Below are positions 23,432-31,996 of a DNA stretch of 37,431 bases, in pieces. Numbering within the stretch: position 1 is the first letter of the stretch; each line of letters opens with the position of its first letter. Source of the stretch: Acidobacteriota bacterium (GTDB lineage: Bacteria; Acidobacteriota; Terriglobia; Acidiferrales; UBA7541); assembly GCA_003224175.1 (NCBI GenBank), contig QHYQ01000237.1, positions 1-37,431 on the forward strand, read 5' to 3'. The notes below the pieces were generated by a model that worked only from the letters and a program-made list of their open reading frames with translations, was not told the origin of the DNA and searched no databases. The position numbers and the translations under genes are program-made.

Positions 23432-24982
23432 TTACGCAGAATCCGTCGCAGCTTTGGCCGCAGGCCGCAGAAAAGTAAGCTCCAGCAATCGCTGCCGAAG
23501 CGCCTCGCCAGCTTCCGTAAAAACTTCATTACAGGTGTGACGCAGACGCTCCTCAGCCGAGCGGAGCAGGGTTTCAAGGACTGCAGAGGATTCCTGGCTG
23601 AATTTGCCGATCGTTTCTTGCAGCGAGGAACGGGAAAGCTGGTCCAGGCGCATTTCGTGAGCCTGGATGGCTTGATCGCCCAGTTGAGCGATGCCGTCTC
23701 TCAATCTGTTTTCCTGGGCCAGTATTTCCGCCCGAACCGTCTCGAGTACGGAGCTCACCTGATTCAGCAAATCGTGGCTGGCCTTGCTCAGCGTGGCCTC
23801 CGTCTCCTCCGTGAAGGCCGCGCGGTGCCGGGATGTGAGCTCCTCGACTTCGGTTTCCCATGCGGCGCGGATCTGTGCGCGTCCCTCTCCGATAAGCGCC
23901 TCGATCTGCCCGGTGGCTGCCTCCGCTTTGGCGGATAATTCTTGAAGCGCCGCCTCCGCTTTTTCTCTGACGTTATCGGAAGCCGCATTCAACCCCTTCT
24001 CCAGTGCAGCCTGCATGCGTGTCTGGGCTTTCTTCTCGCACCATTCCGAAACCTTGAAGAGCGAGCCGAAAGCCGTATACGTCGCGTCCGTGGCTTTATC
24101 CTCGAGCGCGGCGATCCACTTGGCGGTGGCCGCGTGGCCGGACTCCTCCATCTGGCGCTCCGATTTGCAGAGCAAATCCTGCATAAACGACTGCATTCGC
24201 CCGGCAGCGGCCTCCAGGGCCTGTTCCGAAACCTTTGCCAGGCTCTCTTGCGTACTCTGCAATGACTCTTGCGCGGCCGTCGTGGCGGCCTCGATGTTTT
24301 TCAGGATCTCGTTAGTGCCGTCCAGGCGGCTGCTGAGCTGGGCTTTGAGCTGGCCTGTAAACCGATCGATCTCCCGGCCTGCGGCGTCCTCGATCGTCCG
24401 TATCTGTTGGGTCCATGCGGCCATTGTATCTTCGGCGCGTCGCGTCATTTCCTGGCTGGCGGCTTCCAATATAGCGGTAGCGCGGGATTCCAGATTTTGT
24501 CCCGCGGCTTGCACCAGCCGATCGAGGTTGGAAAGCTGTTCGCTGAGGCGTTCGTCCGCGGCCTGCAATTGCCGCAACGATTCCTGCAGGCGCTCGTTTT
24601 GTTCGTCGAGATATTGGCGCAACTGATCGAGCTTGAGGTCCGCTTCTCCGGTGGCCTGTGCGAGTTTCGCGAACTCATCGTTGCTGCGCAGCTCTGCGGC
24701 CTCCAAATGCAGGAGCGTTTGTCGGGACCGCTCGTCTTGCTGATTCAGCGCCTCGCGTAAGATGTTGAGCTTGGTTTCGGTTTGAGCGGCCACTTCCGTG
24801 AGGGCCCCGCCCATTCCGGCGACACGCGAAGCCACTTCCTTTTCCATCGCTTCGGAGTCGCGTGTTAAACGCGAGAGTGTCTCCTCAGCGACGGTCTTTA
24901 AGGAGCGTTCCATTTCTCTGCGCCACTCATCTCGGAGGGCACCCAACTCAGCTTCCAACCGTTCTTTGCGAAAAATGATCAT
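23432..24982 (-). CDS. long coiled-coil protein of unknown function
   Basis: A 516-residue protein with almost continuous heptad-like sequence rich in Ala, Glu, Gln, Leu and Arg (for example LRQYLDEQNERLQESLRQLQAADERLSEQLSNLD). There is no signal peptide, membrane span or Cys-rich motif. It starts MIIFRKERLEAELGALRDEW and ends in LTFLRPAAKAATDSA. It resembles apolipoprotein/tropomyosin-like or chemoreceptor-signalling-like helical proteins only by composition. It could be a scaffold or cytoskeletal-type filament; no specific function is supported. It is flanked by AlkB (convergent) and an alpha/beta hydrolase (divergent). Confidence 0.65.
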   Translation of the reverse strand: MIIFRKERLEAELGALRDEWRREMERSLKTVAEETLSRLTRDSEAMEKEVASRVAGMGGALTEVAAQTETKLNILREALNQQDERSRQTLLHLEAAELRSNDEFAKLAQATGEADLKLDQLRQYLDEQNERLQESLRQLQAADERLSEQLSNLDRLVQAAGQNLESRATAILEAASQEMTRRAEDTMAAWTQQIRTIEDAAGREIDRFTGQLKAQLSSRLDGTNEILKNIEAATTAAQESLQSTQESLAKVSEQALEAAAGRMQSFMQDLLCKSERQMEESGHAATAKWIAALEDKATDATYTAFGSLFKVSEWCEKKAQTRMQAALEKGLNAASDNVREKAEAALQELSAKAEAATGQIEALIGEGRAQIRAAWETEVEELTSRHRAAFTEETEATLSKASHDLLNQVSSVLETVRAEILAQENRLRDGIAQLGDQAIQAHEMRLDQLSRSSLQETIGKFSQESSAVLETLLRSAEERLRHTCNEVFTEAGEALRQRLLELTFLRPAAKAATDSA

Positions 24983-25205
24983 GATTCCGTCAGGACTCCG
25001 TGAAGTATAAACTGCGCCAGTCTTCCTGAAGATGAATGTACCACAGCCGAGCGCCGAGTGATTCTCTTAGCAGCCCGACCGAACTTTTTTGGCGCACGAA
25101 GTACTCTACGTACTATATCCTGCTCTGGCTTCACACACGATATGCCCAATGTGGAGGCGCCTTAGCAAACCGTGAGTGGTCGCCGCCGTCTCTAAGGAGC
25201 GTCAG

Positions 25206-25883
25206 TTGAAAGTTGCGGTGCCAGGTATAGGCGACCTTTCCGCCCTATGGGTGCGGCCTGCCACTGCGCGCTGGGTACTCGTGCTGGCGCACGGCGCCGG
25301 CGCGGGAATGGCTCATCCATTTCTGGCAAAGCTTGCAGTGGAACTGGCGGGAGTTGAGATCGCGACTCTTCGGTATCAATTCCCTTATATGGAGCAGCGG
25401 CGCCGCGTCCCGGACGCTCCGCCCGTACTCACATCGGCCGTTCGAGCGGCAGTGCGCACGGCCGGCGAGACCGCGCCCGATCTCCCCATTTTGGCTGGGG
25501 GCAAGTCTATGGGGGGACGCATGACCTCCCAGGCCGCCGCGGAACATCCGCGTGAACTGGAAAGAGTGCAAGGCCTGGTGTTCTTCGGTTTCCCGCTGCA
25601 TCCGCCCGGCCGCCCGGGCACGAAGCGTGCAGAACACTTGGCTCAGGTCAAGAAGCCAATGCTCTTCCTGCAAGGTACCCGCGATCAATTCGCTGATTTG
25701 AACCTACTGCGCCCGATCTTGGCCAACCTGGGCGCCACGGCAACCTTGCACGAAATCCAAACGACCGATCACTCATTTCATGTTTTGAAGAGTGCGGGTA
25801 AGACCGATGCCGAGGTATTGCGCGAACTGGCACAATCGGTACGTGTGTGGGCAGAGACGCTTTCGCGCAGTGACTCTGCTTAG
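25206..25883 (+). CDS. alpha/beta hydrolase (KANL3/Tex30-like)
   Basis: The start is set at TTG 25206 because AAGGAG lies six nucleotides upstream; the ORF-track GTG at 25176 has no such site. The product is about 225 residues, with VLAHGAGAGMAHPF (oxyanion-side HGAGA), the nucleophile elbow GGKSMGGRM, a likely acid in QGTRDQFAD and the His in TTDHSFHV. This matches the small alpha/beta hydrolase family that includes KANL3/Tex30 and related bacterial proteins. It is cytoplasmic with unknown substrate. The 223-bp divergent gap before it contains the inverted repeat AGTAC-TCTAC-GTACT at 25100-25114. It converges with ppdK. Confidence 0.78.
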   Translation: MKVAVPGIGDLSALWVRPATARWVLVLAHGAGAGMAHPFLAKLAVELAGVEIATLRYQFPYMEQRRRVPDAPPVLTSAVRAAVRTAGETAPDLPILAGGKSMGGRMTSQAAAEHPRELERVQGLVFFGFPLHPPGRPGTKRAEHLAQVKKPMLFLQGTRDQFADLNLLRPILANLGATATLHEIQTTDHSFHVLKSAGKTDAEVLRELAQSVRVWAETLSRSDSA

Positions 25884-25902
25884 GCCCGCGAATCGCGCGC
25901 AA

Positions 25903-28593
25903 CTATCGTCTGGCGCGCTTGTTGCGTTTCTCCTCGATGATCGCTTGTGCCGCGGCTAGCCGCGCGATGGGCACACGGAAAGGCGAAGCGCTCACGTAGT
26001 CCATCCCCACGCGATAGCAGAATTTAACGCTCTCGGTATCGCCGCCGTGCTCGCCGCAAATTCCCACCTCGAGATGCGGGCGTGTAGCCCTGCCGCGCTT
26101 TATGGCCCATTCCACCAACATGCCCACGCCCGGGAGGTCTAGAGTCTGAAACGGATCCGTGGTGAAAATCGCGGCTTTTGTTTCGTCCAGATATTCGGGC
26201 AGAAAGCGGCCTGCATCATCGCGCGAGAGCCCCATTACGGTTTGTGTAAGGTCATTGGTGCCAAAGCTGAAAAACTCAGCGGGCTCTGCGAGTTCGTCTG
26301 CCAGCAAGGCGGCGCGCGGCAGCTCGATCATGGTGCCTACCAGATATTCGAGACCTATGCCCACCTTCTGGATAAGGTTATCCGCGATGCGCCGCGTCTC
26401 GTCGACGAGAATCTGTAGCTCCTTCTTATCCAGCGTGAGCGCGTGCATGATCTCTGGGATTACCTTGATGCCCTCCTTTCTGCATTCCAAGGCCGCCTCG
26501 ATGATCGCTCCCACTTGCATATCCAGGATTTCCGGGTAGGTAATCAGCAACCGACAGCCGCGGTGGCCCAGCATGGGATTTGATTCGCTGAGCTGCTCCA
26601 CGCGACGCGCCACCACCTCGGGCCTCAGCCCGATCTTCTGCGCCAACTCCTTTTGCTTCTCCGCATCATGTGGCACGAATTCATGGAGCGGCGGATCGAT
26701 CAAGCGGATTGTCACCGGATAGCCGTCCATCGCGCGGAAGATTCCCATGAAGTCGCCGCGCTGAAACGGCCGAAGCCGGTCGAGCGCCCTCTGCCGCGCC
26801 TCCCGGCTATCGGCAATGATCATTTCCTGAATGGCGAGCTGCCGGTCTGCGCTGCGTTCCGGGTGCTCGAAGTCCTTGAAGAACATATGTTCGGTGCGGC
26901 AGAGCCCGATACCCGCCGCGCCCATTTCGCGGGCTTTGCGCGCATCCTGGGCCGTATCCGCATTGGCCCGAACTCCCAGTTTGCGAATTTCGTCAGCCCA
27001 CTTGAGGACGATGTGGTAGTGCTTGGGCATTTCTGGCGAAGCCAACTGGACCTGGCCGGCATAAACCGTGCCGTCATTGCCGTCCAGAGTGATCCAATCG
27101 CCTTGATGAATAACGCGGCCGTCCGACGACATCTGCTTGGCTGCATAGTCAATAAACAACTCGTCGCAGCCCACGATGCAGCACTTACCCCAACCGCGCG
27201 CCACTACGGCCGCGTGGCTGGTCTTGCCGCCCGTAGCCGTCAGCACGCCCTGCGCCACGGCCATGCCCCCCACGTCTTCCGGGCTCGTCTCGCGCCGCAC
27301 GAGCACGACTCTTTCGCCCTTCTTGGCCCATTCCTCGGCCTCGTGTGCCATAAAGACAGCTCGGCCCACCGCGGCTCCTGGAACAGCATTGATTCCAGTG
27401 CAGATTTTTCGCTCGACCAATTCCTGCCGAGAGACCGTAGAGGCAATCACCGGATAAAACAGCCGCTCAATATCCTGCGCCTGGATACGCTCGATCGCTT
27501 CCTCGCGCTTGATCAGGCCTTCCTGCACCATATCTGCGGCAATGCGAAAAACGGCGGCCGGCGCGCGTTTGCCGGTCCGCGTTTGCAGCATATAAAGCTT
27601 CCCGTCCTCGACGGTAAACTCCATATCCTGCATATCGCGATAGTGCTTCTCCAGCAGCTGCCGAGCGCGTTCGAGTTGTTTATAGACCTTCGGCATCCTC
27701 CGCTCGAGCTCGTGCAAATGAACAGGCGTGCGAATGCCCGCTACAACGTCCTCACCTTGCGCGTTCGGAAGGAAATCGCCGTAAAAACTCTTTTCGCCCG
27801 TCGAGGGATCTCGGGTGAAGCAGACTCCCGTGCCTGAGTCATCGCCGGTATTTCCGAACACCATTTGCACCACACTTACCGCGGTTCCCAGAAGACCGCT
27901 GATGTGCTCCACACGGCGATAGGTCACGGCCTTTTCCGCCATCCAGGATTCGAACACCGCGCCGATCGCGCCCCAGAGTTGCTCTGTAGGATTTTCCGGA
28001 AAAGGCTGGCCCTTTTTCTCTTTGAAATAGTGCTTATATTCCGCGACCAGCTTCCGCCAATTCTCCGCCGCCACTTGGGTATCGTCTTTGGCCTTCAGCC
28101 TCTCTTTCAATGTCCGCAGCCGCCCCTCAAGTTCTTCTTTGGGCAAGCCGGTTACCACGGTGGCATACATCTGCACGAAGCGCCGATAGGCATCCCAGGC
28201 GAAACGCGCATTATTGGTCCGCCGGGCCAAGCCCTCCACGGTTTGATCGTTCAAGCCCAGATTCAGAATTGTTTCCATCATGCCCGGCATGGAACGCGCC
28301 GAACCTGAGCGCACACTTACGAGTAGCGGGTCCCGGGCATCGCCAAATTTCTTCCCAACCGCGCGCTCTAGCCGTGAGAGATTCTTCTCTACTTCCGAGC
28401 GCAGCCGCGGCGGGTGCTTATGGTTGTGTTTCAGGTAGTAGTCACAGCATGCCGTGCTGATGGTGAAGCCGGACGGAACAGGAAGACCGATGCGCGTCAT
28501 CTCGGCAAGTCCCGCGCCCTTGCCGCCGAGAATCTCCTTCATATCGCCGCTGCCTTCCGCCTTGCCCGCGCCAAAGAAGTAAACGTATTTCAC
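25903..28593 (-). CDS. ppdK: pyruvate, phosphate dikinase
   Basis: An 896-residue, full-length PPDK (MKYVYFFGAGKAEGSGDMKEILGGKGAGLAEMTRIGLPVP). The N-terminal ATP-grasp domain is followed by the central phosphohistidine domain (TATGGKTSHAAVVARGWGKCCIVGC, catalytic His in TSH). The C-terminal PEP/pyruvate TIM barrel has GIGLCRTEHMFF, FGTNDLTQTVMGLSRDD and GICGEHGGD with its conserved Cys. It interconverts pyruvate, ATP and Pi with PEP, AMP and PPi, supporting gluconeogenesis from pyruvate such as that made by aromatic-acid breakdown. It starts at GTG with AGAGGA about 12 nt upstream and lies 66 bp after the DoxX-type gene on the same strand. Confidence 0.95.
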   Translation of the reverse strand: MKYVYFFGAGKAEGSGDMKEILGGKGAGLAEMTRIGLPVPSGFTISTACCDYYLKHNHKHPPRLRSEVEKNLSRLERAVGKKFGDARDPLLVSVRSGSARSMPGMMETILNLGLNDQTVEGLARRTNNARFAWDAYRRFVQMYATVVTGLPKEELEGRLRTLKERLKAKDDTQVAAENWRKLVAEYKHYFKEKKGQPFPENPTEQLWGAIGAVFESWMAEKAVTYRRVEHISGLLGTAVSVVQMVFGNTGDDSGTGVCFTRDPSTGEKSFYGDFLPNAQGEDVVAGIRTPVHLHELERRMPKVYKQLERARQLLEKHYRDMQDMEFTVEDGKLYMLQTRTGKRAPAAVFRIAADMVQEGLIKREEAIERIQAQDIERLFYPVIASTVSRQELVERKICTGINAVPGAAVGRAVFMAHEAEEWAKKGERVVLVRRETSPEDVGGMAVAQGVLTATGGKTSHAAVVARGWGKCCIVGCDELFIDYAAKQMSSDGRVIHQGDWITLDGNDGTVYAGQVQLASPEMPKHYHIVLKWADEIRKLGVRANADTAQDARKAREMGAAGIGLCRTEHMFFKDFEHPERSADRQLAIQEMIIADSREARQRALDRLRPFQRGDFMGIFRAMDGYPVTIRLIDPPLHEFVPHDAEKQKELAQKIGLRPEVVARRVEQLSESNPMLGHRGCRLLITYPEILDMQVGAIIEAALECRKEGIKVIPEIMHALTLDKKELQILVDETRRIADNLIQKVGIGLEYLVGTMIELPRAALLADELAEPAEFFSFGTNDLTQTVMGLSRDDAGRFLPEYLDETKAAIFTTDPFQTLDLPGVGMLVEWAIKRGRATRPHLEVGICGEHGGDTESVKFCYRVGMDYVSASPFRVPIARLAAAQAIIEEKRNKRARR

Positions 28594-28659
28594 GTCGTAT
28601 TTTGTCCTCTTGAGCTTATTTGCTTCTGCTCCGTTGATGCGCGGATGGGGAGATGCGGT

Positions 28660-29136
28660 TCATCCGCCCAACATCCCGTCGACAGAAACCATGTTTTGAT
28701 CGCGATGCACCAGCAGGTAGTAATAAAGGAAGGCGTAGATCAATTGCAGTCCGGCGACATTCCAATCCTGCGCGAGGTTTGTACCGAAAACCAATGCGGT
28801 CAGCACCATTGCGCCGGCAATTAACGCAAACCGGGTCCACAACCCGAAAAACAGCAACAGGCCTAGTGTGGTCTCAACCGGCGGCAGCACCCAGGCGAAC
28901 GCAGGCAACAGGCTCGTCGGGACGGCGGGAGTCTTCTCGAAATAATGGTTCAAATAAGCCAAGAATGCGGCATGCCCTACCAGAAGGCGGCTTACACCGT
29001 GCAGCATAATATTGGCCCCGAAGGAGAGACGTAAGATGGTGTAAGCCCAATCCGCATCAGTGAATCGAGCGCGAGAAGCGGGCACGCGGCTCGTCGTCCC
29101 TTTTTCGAACGATTTCGTCGTTGCATAGTCAGCCAT
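28660..29136 (-). CDS. DoxX-family membrane protein
   Basis: The ATG at 29136 is chosen because GGAGG lies six nucleotides upstream; this gives about 158 residues (MADYATTKSFEKG...). Four hydrophobic segments are visible, starting with AYTILRLSFGANIMLHGVSRLLVG, then PTSLLPAFAWVLPPVETTLGLLLFFGLWTRFA, GAMVLTALVFGTNLAQDW and LIYAFLYYYLLV. This is the DoxX/DoxD-like layout (quinone-linked or redox-associated small membrane proteins). The specific role is not known. It is probably co-transcribed with ppdK. Confidence 0.78.
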   Translation of the reverse strand: MADYATTKSFEKGTTSRVPASRARFTDADWAYTILRLSFGANIMLHGVSRLLVGHAAFLAYLNHYFEKTPAVPTSLLPAFAWVLPPVETTLGLLLFFGLWTRFALIAGAMVLTALVFGTNLAQDWNVAGLQLIYAFLYYYLLVHRDQNMVSVDGMLGG

Positions 29137-29648
29137 AAAGCCTCCGCACCGAAATGCCAATGGACTGAAGAATCAACCGTAGACGCCGCAGGGCGGCCAA
29201 CGATATCCGGGGTCCGCGGCTCACGCCCGTTTTGCGTGTCCTGGGGTGGCCATCCGGGGTGCCCGGCACGCACCTCCCGAGCGCGAGTACTCTCGCGCGG
29301 TAAAAAGACGGGTGTGCCGTGATGGGCTCGCGCCCTAACCCTATGCGGCCGGGTATTATACACGCATTGCCCTGCCGCCCTTCTGCGAAGCTAGTCGCAG
29401 CGGAAAATCGCCCACACATGGCAGTGTGCGTGAACCTCCTGAGGGTATCGGCGATGCAGTTCCGCTTGCACTTGCCGCGAACGTTCCTGCGACTTCAAAA
29501 GACCTCGCCGCTCGTACACTTCGCCTGCAGATGCACCGGGTATGGGGCCGTGAGCAAGCAGCCTCGCCTTGGAGTCCAATTTGTTCGAACGTTTTCGCAG
29601 CCCGAGCGCCCGGACGATTGTTCGAATAATATGATAAGTAAATATATA

Positions 29649-29677
29649 TTGACATAGTATTACTCATAGGGTAACAT
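29649..29677 (+). promoter_or_regulatory. sigma70-type promoter candidate
   Basis: TTGACA (29649-29654), a 17-bp spacer and TAACAT (29672-29677, 4 of 6). It sits in the AT-rich patch pointing right. The nearest supported gene on this strand is the M61 peptidase, 370 bp away, so it could drive that gene with a long leader or belong to a decayed mobile element. A 52-codon ORF from 29683 looks non-coding. Confidence 0.35.
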
Positions 29678-29850
29678 CGCGCATGCTTCCCTTCTCCTCA
29701 ACCGCCGTCGCAATTTCTCCGGCAACATCTGCTTTTGCGGCCGTGACTTCGCCGCGGTGTGCCCCTATTCCTCGCGGTCTTTCACTTGGGCCGCTGTCTG
29801 CCTTTAGGCCAATAGCACTCGCATGCGCGCTCTCAGGCTAAGCCCATTAA

Positions 29851-29901
29851 AATGCGTACTTACAAGACTACATGCTTAATTCCTTAGAATGCGCACTTAC
29901 A
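29851..29901 (-). repeat. two direct repeats TGTAAGTRCGCATT, 37 bp apart, IS-end-like
   Basis: On the minus strand TGTAAGTGCGCATT (29901-29888) and TGTAAGTACGCATT (29864-29851) match at 13 of 14 positions with a 37-bp period. Multiple short terminal repeats beginning TGT are typical of IS21-family ends (established knowledge). No transposase is left next to it, so this would be a solo or decayed end; identity with IS21 is inference. Confidence 0.35.
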
Positions 29902-30043
29902 CAAAAAGGGGGGAGGGGGGCCGGTGCGTTCGAGCCTACCGCGGTTTGATTTGCGAACGGATCCGGTTCAGAGCAGGTGCGATAATGGTTTCCTTTTCGG
30001 CGGGATAGCACCCATGTGCAAACGTTGCGGCGAAGGAGGCAGT

Positions 30044-31951
30044 GTGGAGAGAGCAAAGCCGAAACCCTCTCTGCTGTTCTTAGCAGTCTTGGTCCTTATG
30101 CCGTCTGCATGGGGGCAGAACGCCACAATTCACCTGTCTGCGGACTTGCGCGAGGCGCCGCGCCGCATCTTCCATGCCCGTCTGGAGTTGCCGGCTAAAC
30201 CCGGACCGATAACCCTGCTCTATCCCAAGTGGATACCCGGCGAGCACGCCCCAGATGGCCCCATTGCTGATCTCGTGGGCCTAAAGCTCACCGCTGACGG
30301 CAAAACGATCCCCTGGCGGCGCGACGATGTCGACATGTTCATGTTCCATGTCGAAGTGCCCAGCGGTGCGACCGCGCTCGAAGCCACTTACGATTATTTG
30401 TCGCCGGCCGGAGGCGAAGGCTTTTCCGCCGGCCCCACGGCGGATCAAATGCTGGCCGTGCTGGAATGGAATTTGCTTGTGCTCTATCCTGCTGGAGCAC
30501 CCACCGATTCGCTCACCTACCAGGCCAGCCTGCGCCTTCCGCAGGGATGGAAATTCGCAACCTCCTTGACGGTGGAAAAACAAGACGCCGACGAAATTTT
30601 GTTCGTACCGGTTTCCCTCACGACCCTGGTGGATTCGCCGGTGCTTGCTGGACAGAATTTCCGCTCCATTCCTCTTGCTCCCGACGTTCAGCCTCCCCAC
30701 CACTTGAATATCGTGGCAGATAGCCTCGCAGCGCTGGCCATATCGGATGAACAGATTGCCGCTTATAGCCGCCTCGTGCGCGAGGAGGGTGCGCTCTTCG
30801 GCGCCCGTCACTACGATCACTACGATTTCCTTGTCTCGCTGACGAACTATTTTTATCCCAATGGCCTCGAGCACCATCAATCCAGCGATGATCGGATTCC
30901 CGAGCGAACTTTTATCAACAGCGATCAAGAAGAGAACGAGAATTCCCTGCTATCGCACGAATTCACCCATTCCTGGAATGGCAAATATCGCCGCCCAGCC
31001 GGCCTGGCAACTCCCGATTTCGAGCAGCCCATGAAAGGCGATCTTCTCTGGATTTACGAAGGGCTGACGCAATACATTGGCGAATTCCTCTCTGCTCGCT
31101 CCGGTTTGCGAACCCAAGACGATTATCGCGAGGCGCTCGCCCGAGTCGCCGCCTACCTCGATTGGCCGGGGCGCTCATGGCGCAGTCTGGAAGATACGGC
31201 CGTCGCCGCGCAGCTACTTTATGATGCCTCGCACAACTGGGCGTCCTGGAGACGCAGCGTCGATTTCTATGACGAGGGCTGGCTCATCTGGCTCGATGCG
31301 GACACGCTGATTCGTCAGCAATCGCACGGCCAGAAATCTCTCGATGATTTCTGCCGGCGATTTTATGGGGCTCCGGACTCGAGCCCCAAAATGGTGCCCT
31401 ACACTCTCGATGATGTGATCGCCGCTCTCAATGCAACTCTCCCCTACGACTGGCGCGGCTTTTTCAACACCCGCGTCTACGAGATCAACGCGCACCCTCC
31501 TCTCGGAGGAATTGAGCGTGGTGGTTGGCAGCTGATTTATAACGATGAGGAGAACGCCGTCATGCGCGTGCGCGAGAGCGTCGACGAGACTCTGGATCTC
31601 CGTTTCTCGCTTGGCATCGTGGTTCAAACTGCCAGCGGGGAAGAAAATGGACGGTTGGCGGATGTAATCCCCGGGATGCCGGCGGCAGATGCAGGGCTCG
31701 CTCCGGGAATGCGCCTTAGTTCCGTCAACGGCCGCGGATTCACGCCCGGCGCGCTCCATGAGGCTATTGCCGAGGCAAAAGGCAACAACAAGCCGGTTGT
31801 CATTACAGCCGATCACGGCGGTTTCGTGCTTACCTATGATGTTCAGTATCACGGCGGCGAGCGCTATCCGCACCTCCTAAGAAATACCGCGCAGCCGGAT
31901 TTATTGAGCGATACACTGCGGCCGCGCACGCCAAGCGGAAACGGAAAATAG
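30044..31951 (+). CDS. M61-family glycyl-aminopeptidase-like metallopeptidase with PDZ domain
   Basis: The start is set at GTG 30044, four nucleotides after AAGGAGG, giving a clean signal peptide (VERAKPKPSLLFLAVLVLMPSAWGQ); the ORF-track start at 29924 adds an unlikely 40-residue leader. The 635-residue product has the N-terminal M61 domain (LLYPKWIPGEHAPDGPI), the zinc motif HEFTH within LLSHEFTHSWNGKYRRP, then LLWIYEGLTQYIGEFLSARSG with the third ligand Glu. A C-terminal PDZ domain follows (GRLADVIPGMPAADAGLAPGMRLSSVNG). It is secreted or periplasmic and cleaves N-terminal residues of peptides. It is followed 45 bp later by an S9 peptidase, forming a peptide-scavenging pair. Confidence 0.87.
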   Translation: MERAKPKPSLLFLAVLVLMPSAWGQNATIHLSADLREAPRRIFHARLELPAKPGPITLLYPKWIPGEHAPDGPIADLVGLKLTADGKTIPWRRDDVDMFMFHVEVPSGATALEATYDYLSPAGGEGFSAGPTADQMLAVLEWNLLVLYPAGAPTDSLTYQASLRLPQGWKFATSLTVEKQDADEILFVPVSLTTLVDSPVLAGQNFRSIPLAPDVQPPHHLNIVADSLAALAISDEQIAAYSRLVREEGALFGARHYDHYDFLVSLTNYFYPNGLEHHQSSDDRIPERTFINSDQEENENSLLSHEFTHSWNGKYRRPAGLATPDFEQPMKGDLLWIYEGLTQYIGEFLSARSGLRTQDDYREALARVAAYLDWPGRSWRSLEDTAVAAQLLYDASHNWASWRRSVDFYDEGWLIWLDADTLIRQQSHGQKSLDDFCRRFYGAPDSSPKMVPYTLDDVIAALNATLPYDWRGFFNTRVYEINAHPPLGGIERGGWQLIYNDEENAVMRVRESVDETLDLRFSLGIVVQTASGEENGRLADVIPGMPAADAGLAPGMRLSSVNGRGFTPGALHEAIAEAKGNNKPVVITADHGGFVLTYDVQYHGGERYPHLLRNTAQPDLLSDTLRPRTPSGNGK

Positions 31952-31996
31952 TCGGCTCGCGGCAAGCACTCGATGTAAAGTGCAGCGAGGTCCAAA

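Larger units (their letters stand above)
29137..30043. other. gene-poor interval with AT-rich patch, repeats and G-tract
   Basis: I find no convincing gene in these 900 bp. Left part (29160-29420) is GC-rich with only shadow ORFs. Around 29620-29680 composition turns AT-rich (TAAATATATATTGACATAG). A minus-strand frame about 29682-29840 stays open (GEVTAAKADVAGEIATAVEE) but has no credible start. A repeat pair lies at 29851-29901 and a G-tract (GGGGGGAGGGGGG type) at about 29908-29920, just before the M61 gene. It may be an old insertion site. Confidence 0.5.

Noticed and set aside
26653-27837. 394-aa plus-strand ORF opposite ppdK
   Set aside because: Antisense shadow of a highly conserved gene in a GC-rich genome; its composition (His, Arg and Ala rich) is typical of such shadows.
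29129-29419. SRAP/YedK-like protein starting MCGRFS on the minus strand
   Set aside because: Only the first five residues match; the rest lacks family motifs and looks like a GC-rich shadow frame.
29682-29840. Minus-strand peptide GEVTAAKADVAGEIATAVEE as a real gene
   Set aside because: It is open but short, has no start or ribosome binding site, and I cannot tie it to a known family.
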